This document shows positions 6,318 to 8,627 of a stretch of 8,627 bases of DNA, one piece after another. Under the pieces are notes generated by a model that had not been told where the DNA came from, searched no databases, and saw nothing but the letters and a program-made list of their open reading frames with translations. Position numbers and translations under genes: made by a program. The stretch covers positions 1 to 8,627 of the forward strand of contig JAWLCV010000112.1 in NCBI GenBank assembly GCA_041686955.1, given 5' to 3'. Within the stretch, counting starts at the first letter, position 1; every line of letters starts with the position of its first letter. The DNA is from UBA7803 sp041686955 (GTDB lineage Bacteria > Pseudomonadota > Gammaproteobacteria > Pseudomonadales > Azotimanducaceae).

Positions 6318-6872
6318 ATGCCTACCCCCCGCCACCTCCGTCACGTCTCGTGGTTCGCGCTCCTCGCCGCACTGGCGGGCTGCACTCTGCAGCACATCGA
6401 GGAGGACACGGCGGAGGTTCTGGAGTGGGTGCGGCTGAAGAGCGGCACGGAGCTCGGCACCGTGTCGCGCTGGCAGCTTTCCCCCGGCGCCCGGATCGTG
6501 GTGGTCGAGACCGCGCCGGCTGCCGAGCCGCTGTGGCTTCCGGCGGCGCAGCTCGGCGTCGACACGGTTTTTCCGCCGGCCGCCGCCGGCGCCGGACCCG
6601 AGCACTACGAGCTGCTGGTCTCCTGGCCGGAGGAGGCGGGGCGCACCCGGCGCGTATCGCTGTGGGAGGTGATCGCCATGGACGCCCTGACACCGGACTT
6701 CCAGGAACCCATGGCGCTGCAGGTGGCGCTGATCCGTCCCGTGGACGGCGCCCTGATCGACGCCGGCACGCTGCGCATCTCCCCCCACTGGTTCAAGCCC
6801 GAGTCCGGCAGCCCGGAGCTGGTGAAACGAGCCTTCCGAACCTTCGCCGCCCGGCTCAAACCCAGCTACTGA
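6318..6872 (+). CDS. Putative lipoprotein of unknown function
   Basis: I do not recognise this 184-residue protein. The N-terminus is a typical lipoprotein signal: basic residues (R5, R8), a hydrophobic stretch at 10-21 and a lipobox LAGC ending at C22. Thr follows the cysteine rather than Asp, which in gammaproteobacteria favours sorting to the outer membrane. The mature part has no further membrane segment. It alternates short hydrophobic strands with charged residues (for example ARIVVVET and HYELLVSWPEE) and ends in an amphipathic basic segment (about 168-182), suggesting a small, mostly beta periplasmic domain. The ATG at 6318 is required to include the signal. There is no ribosome binding site, and a -10-like TATACT lies 6 bases upstream, so translation may be leaderless. 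Heptad repeats flank both ends of the gene. The lipoprotein assignment is good; the role is unknown. Confidence 0.72.
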   Translation: MPTPRHLRHVSWFALLAALAGCTLQHIEEDTAEVLEWVRLKSGTELGTVSRWQLSPGARIVVVETAPAAEPLWLPAAQLGVDTVFPPAAAGAGPEHYELLVSWPEEAGRTRRVSLWEVIAMDALTPDFQEPMALQVALIRPVDGALIDAGTLRISPHWFKPESGSPELVKRAFRTFAARLKPSY

Positions 6873-6913
6873 GCATCTTCCGCCCAGGACATTCCCCCGC
6901 CGCTTGCGAGCCG

Positions 6914-6958
6914 CCTCCAGCGGATAGCGGATAGCGGACAGCGGACAGCGGACAGCGC
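6914..6958. repeat. Five perfect tandem heptads before DUF1285 gene
   Basis: Two GGATAGC units followed by three GGACAGC units, without interruption (6922-6956), are preceded by CCTCCAGC (6914-6921). The reverse complement of that junction, ATCCGCTGGAG, also marks the inner end of the left arms at 6228-6238 and 7533-7543. This copy is therefore one arm of the same element in the opposite orientation, with no clear partner arm in the 41 bases back to the lipoprotein stop. It is the most uniform array in the window. It ends only 2 bases before a -10-like hexamer. Confidence 0.8.
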
Positions 6959-6964
6959 TATTCT
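6959..6964 (+). promoter_or_regulatory. -10 hexamer for a possibly leaderless mRNA (DUF1285)
   Basis: TATTCT matches four of six consensus bases and ends 7 bases before the ATG at 6972, predicting transcription start at the start codon. The bases between it and the ATG are pyrimidine-rich, with no Shine-Dalgarno. A -35 at the usual distance would fall inside the heptad array (for example GGACAG, 6936-6941), which is not a consensus match. Confidence 0.35.
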
Positions 6965-6971
6965 CCCCCTC

Positions 6972-7505
6972 ATGATCAACGACCTGTTCGACCAGCTCCA
7001 GGCCGCCCAGGCGAACAAGAAGCTGCCGCCGGTGAATCAGTGGCAGCCCGAGCGGCAGGGCCGCATCGACATCCGCATCGCCGCCGACGGCACCTGGTAT
7101 CACGAAGGAGCTCCCATCCGCCGGCAAGGGCTGGTCAAGCTCTTCTCCACCGTTCTGCGCAAGGACCCGGATGGCTACTGCCTCGTCACCCCGGCGGAGA
7201 AGCTGCTGATCGACGTGGACGACGCCCCGTTCGTCGCCGTCGCCATGGAGGTCCGGGGCCAGGGCCGGGGAACGGACCTGCTGTTCACCACCAACGTGGA
7301 AGACCACGTGGTGGCGGACGCCGAGCATCCGCTCCGCGTGGAAGAACCGGACGGGGAGCCGAGGCCGTACGTCATGGTCCGCGACGGCCTGGAAGCCCTG
7401 ATCAACCGGGCCGTGTTCTATCGCCTGGTGGAGCTGGCGTTCGAGGATGAGGGCGATCTCGTCGTATATAGCGGCGGAACGCGCTTCGCCTTAGGGAGCC
7501 TCTAG
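6972..7505 (+). CDS. DUF1285 family protein
   Basis: Member of the DUF1285 family (Pfam PF06938), small proteobacterial proteins of unknown function. The 177 residues match the usual family length and the signature runs in order: GRIDIRIAADGTWYHEGAPI (30-49), the LVKLFSTVLRKDPDG region (54-68), LVTPAEKLLIDVDDAPFVAV (71-90), then a segment of the type PYVMVRDGLEALINRAVFYRLVE. There is no signal peptide or membrane segment, so it should be cytoplasmic. The start at 6972 gives a full-length protein but has no ribosome binding site; a -10-like TATTCT lies 7 bases before the ATG, suggesting a leaderless mRNA. It follows the lipoprotein gene in the same direction, 99 bases away across a heptad array, and converges on ETF-QO. 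Family membership is fairly sure; no function can be given. Confidence 0.82.
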   Translation: MINDLFDQLQAAQANKKLPPVNQWQPERQGRIDIRIAADGTWYHEGAPIRRQGLVKLFSTVLRKDPDGYCLVTPAEKLLIDVDDAPFVAVAMEVRGQGRGTDLLFTTNVEDHVVADAEHPLRVEEPDGEPRPYVMVRDGLEALINRAVFYRLVELAFEDEGDLVVYSGGTRFALGSL

Positions 7506-7596
7506 GTCGCTATCCGCGATCCGCTTTCCGCCATCCGCTGGAGAGGGGCTCCTGACACTCCGGCGGATAGCGGACAGCGAATAGCGGACAGCGTCT
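7506..7596. repeat. Heptad hairpin between DUF1285 gene and ETF-QO
   Basis: This fills the 94-base gap between convergent genes. The left arm has GCTATCC, GCGATCC, GCTTTCC, GCCATCC (7509-7536), then GCTGGAG (7537-7543). The right arm has CTCCGGC (7558-7564), then GGATAGC, GGACAGC, GAATAGC, GGACAGC (7565-7592). The arms are each exactly 35 bases and in register, with 29 of 35 Watson-Crick pairs plus one T-G, around a 14-base loop. The element starts 4 bases after the DUF1285 stop and ends 8 bases before the ETF-QO stop. It may end transcription from both sides as a long hairpin, but no proper T-run follows on either strand. Confidence 0.8.
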
Positions 7597-7599
7597 TTC

Positions 7600-8627
7600 T
7601 CACATATTCGGGTAGTTCGGTCCGCCGCCCCCTTCCGGCACCACCCAGTTGATGTTCTGGGCCGGATCCTTGATGTCGCAGGTCTTGCAGTGCACGCAGT
7701 TCTGGGCGTTGATCTGGAAGCGCTTGCGGCCGCCTTCTTCCTCCACCACCTCGTACACCGCCGCCGGGCAGTACCGCTGGGCGGGCTCGTCGTACTTGGG
7801 CAGGTTCTGCTCGATGGGGATGGAGGGGTCCTTCAACTGCAGGTGGCAGGGCTGGTCCTCCTCGTGGTTGGTGTTGGAGAGGAACACCGAGGAAAGCTTG
7901 TCGAACGAAAGAACCCCGTCGGGCTTGGGGTAGTCGATGGGCTTGGCCTGATCCACGGTCTTGAGCGTCGCGTGGTCCGGGGTGGGATCGCTCAGCGTGT
8001 AGGGTGCGTTGCCGCGCAGCAGGAACTGATCCATGAAGGCATAAGCCGAGCCGCCGAGGACGCCGAGCTTGTGCAGCGCGGGCCCCACGTTGCGGGACCG
8101 CTGCAGCTCGTCGTAGAGCCAGGAGTTCTCGAAGGCCTGCCGGTACTCCGGCAGCTCGCGGGCCGGATCCCCTGCCTCGCCGAGGTGGGCGAAGATGGTC
8201 TCGGCGGCCAGCATGCCGGATTTCATGGCGGTGTGGCTGCCCTTGATCTTCAGCACGTTGAGAAAGCCGGCGTCGTCGCCCACCAGCACCGCGCCTGGAA
8301 CGCTGAGCTTGGGCAGGGCCTGGATGCCGCCCTTGACGATGGCCCGGGCGCCGTAGGCGATGCGCTTGCCGCCTTCCAGGGTCTCCGCGATCAGCGGATG
8401 GTGCTTCCAGCGCTGGAACTCGTGGAACGGGCTCAGGTGCGGGTTCTTGTAGCTGAGATCGACGATGAGCCCCAGGGCGACCTCGTTGTTCTCCATGTGG
8501 TAGAGAAACGAGCCGCCGGTGGAGCCGCCGGCGAAATGGCCGAGGGGCCAGCCCACGGTGTGCACCACCTTGCCCGGCACGTGCTTCGCCGGGTCGATCT
8601 CCCAGAGCTCCTTCAGGCCGATGGCGT
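7600..8627 (-). CDS. ETF:ubiquinone oxidoreductase, C-terminal part
   Basis: Membrane-associated flavoprotein carrying electrons from reduced electron transfer flavoprotein, fed by acyl-CoA and other dehydrogenases, to ubiquinone. About 341 codons are visible. The family is about 540-550 residues, so roughly the first 200, including the N-terminal FAD-binding fold, lie beyond the right edge; the frame stays open to base 8627. Hallmarks are GLKELWEI, VVHTVGWPL, GGSFLYHMENNEVALG, LSPFHEFQRWKHHP, EGGKRIAYGAR, LPKLSVPGAVLVGDDAGFLN and IKGSHTAMKSGMLAAE. The C-terminal 4Fe-4S site is complete: one Cys in RYCPAA, then CVHCKTC, spaced C-x23-C-x2-C-x2-C, followed by DIKDPAQNINW. The loop after GWPL appears two or so residues longer than I recall in relatives. 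It converges on the DUF1285 gene across a repeat hairpin. It could work with the acyl-CoA synthetase in acid oxidation, but the two are not in one operon. Confidence 0.93.
   Translation of the reverse strand, partial: AIGLKELWEIDPAKHVPGKVVHTVGWPLGHFAGGSTGGSFLYHMENNEVALGLIVDLSYKNPHLSPFHEFQRWKHHPLIAETLEGGKRIAYGARAIVKGGIQALPKLSVPGAVLVGDDAGFLNVLKIKGSHTAMKSGMLAAETIFAHLGEAGDPARELPEYRQAFENSWLYDELQRSRNVGPALHKLGVLGGSAYAFMDQFLLRGNAPYTLSDPTPDHATLKTVDQAKPIDYPKPDGVLSFDKLSSVFLSNTNHEEDQPCHLQLKDPSIPIEQNLPKYDEPAQRYCPAAVYEVVEEEGGRKRFQINAQNCVHCKTCDIKDPAQNINWVVPEGGGGPNYPNM

Noticed and set aside
6922..6956. CRISPR array
   Set aside because: The units are 7 bases, directly adjacent and without spacers, so this is a short tandem repeat and not a CRISPR. 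No cas gene is present.
6027..7328. 433-codon minus-strand frame spanning the end of moaA, the lipoprotein and most of the DUF1285 gene
   Set aside because: It crosses two intergenic repeat arrays and is antisense to three supported genes. It has no domain signature.

Overview
The window looks like a piece of chromosome from a GC-rich gammaproteobacterium. The 67-kDa-type SppA, the DUF1285 protein and the proteobacterial form of electron-transfer-flavoprotein:ubiquinone oxidoreductase (ETF-QO) all fit this. A Chromatiales/Ectothiorhodospiraceae-like host is a guess from GC content and gene types; no rRNA or other marker is present to settle it. I see no phage, transposase, CRISPR, tRNA or rRNA sequence.

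Layout: sppA (signal peptide peptidase) runs leftward from 1845 to 16. A 119-base divergent gap separates it from a rightward two-gene operon. That operon is an acyl-CoA synthetase of the AMP-forming DmdB/plant AAE type (1965-3590) followed by a MurF-type Mur ligase (3587-4945), whose GTG start overlaps the synthetase stop. A 284-base gap follows. It carries, on the minus strand, a convincing intrinsic terminator preceded by a hairpin with an extremely C-rich loop, which I read as a candidate small RNA converging on the Mur ligase gene. Next come rightward moaA (5230-6195), a putative lipoprotein of unknown function (6318-6872) and a DUF1285 protein (6972-7505). Leftward ETF-QO (7600 to beyond the right edge) converges on DUF1285.

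The three gaps from moaA to ETF-QO, and the first bases of the window just after sppA, all contain the same tandem 7-base repeat (GGAYAGC, or its reverse complement GCTRTCC). In two gaps it occurs as facing arms able to fold into long hairpins. The lipoprotein and DUF1285 start codons lie only 6-7 bases after a -10-like hexamer at the right edge of a repeat, with no Shine-Dalgarno sequence, so both mRNAs may be leaderless.

The genes do not form one pathway. They cover envelope proteolysis, acyl activation, a wall-type ligase, molybdenum cofactor synthesis and flavoprotein-to-quinone electron transfer. The acyl-CoA synthetase and ETF-QO could both serve fatty- or organic-acid oxidation, but that is inference. 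The most unusual content is between the genes: the candidate C-rich small RNA and the heptad repeat family. The Mur ligase paired with an acyl-CoA synthetase is the most unusual gene arrangement.
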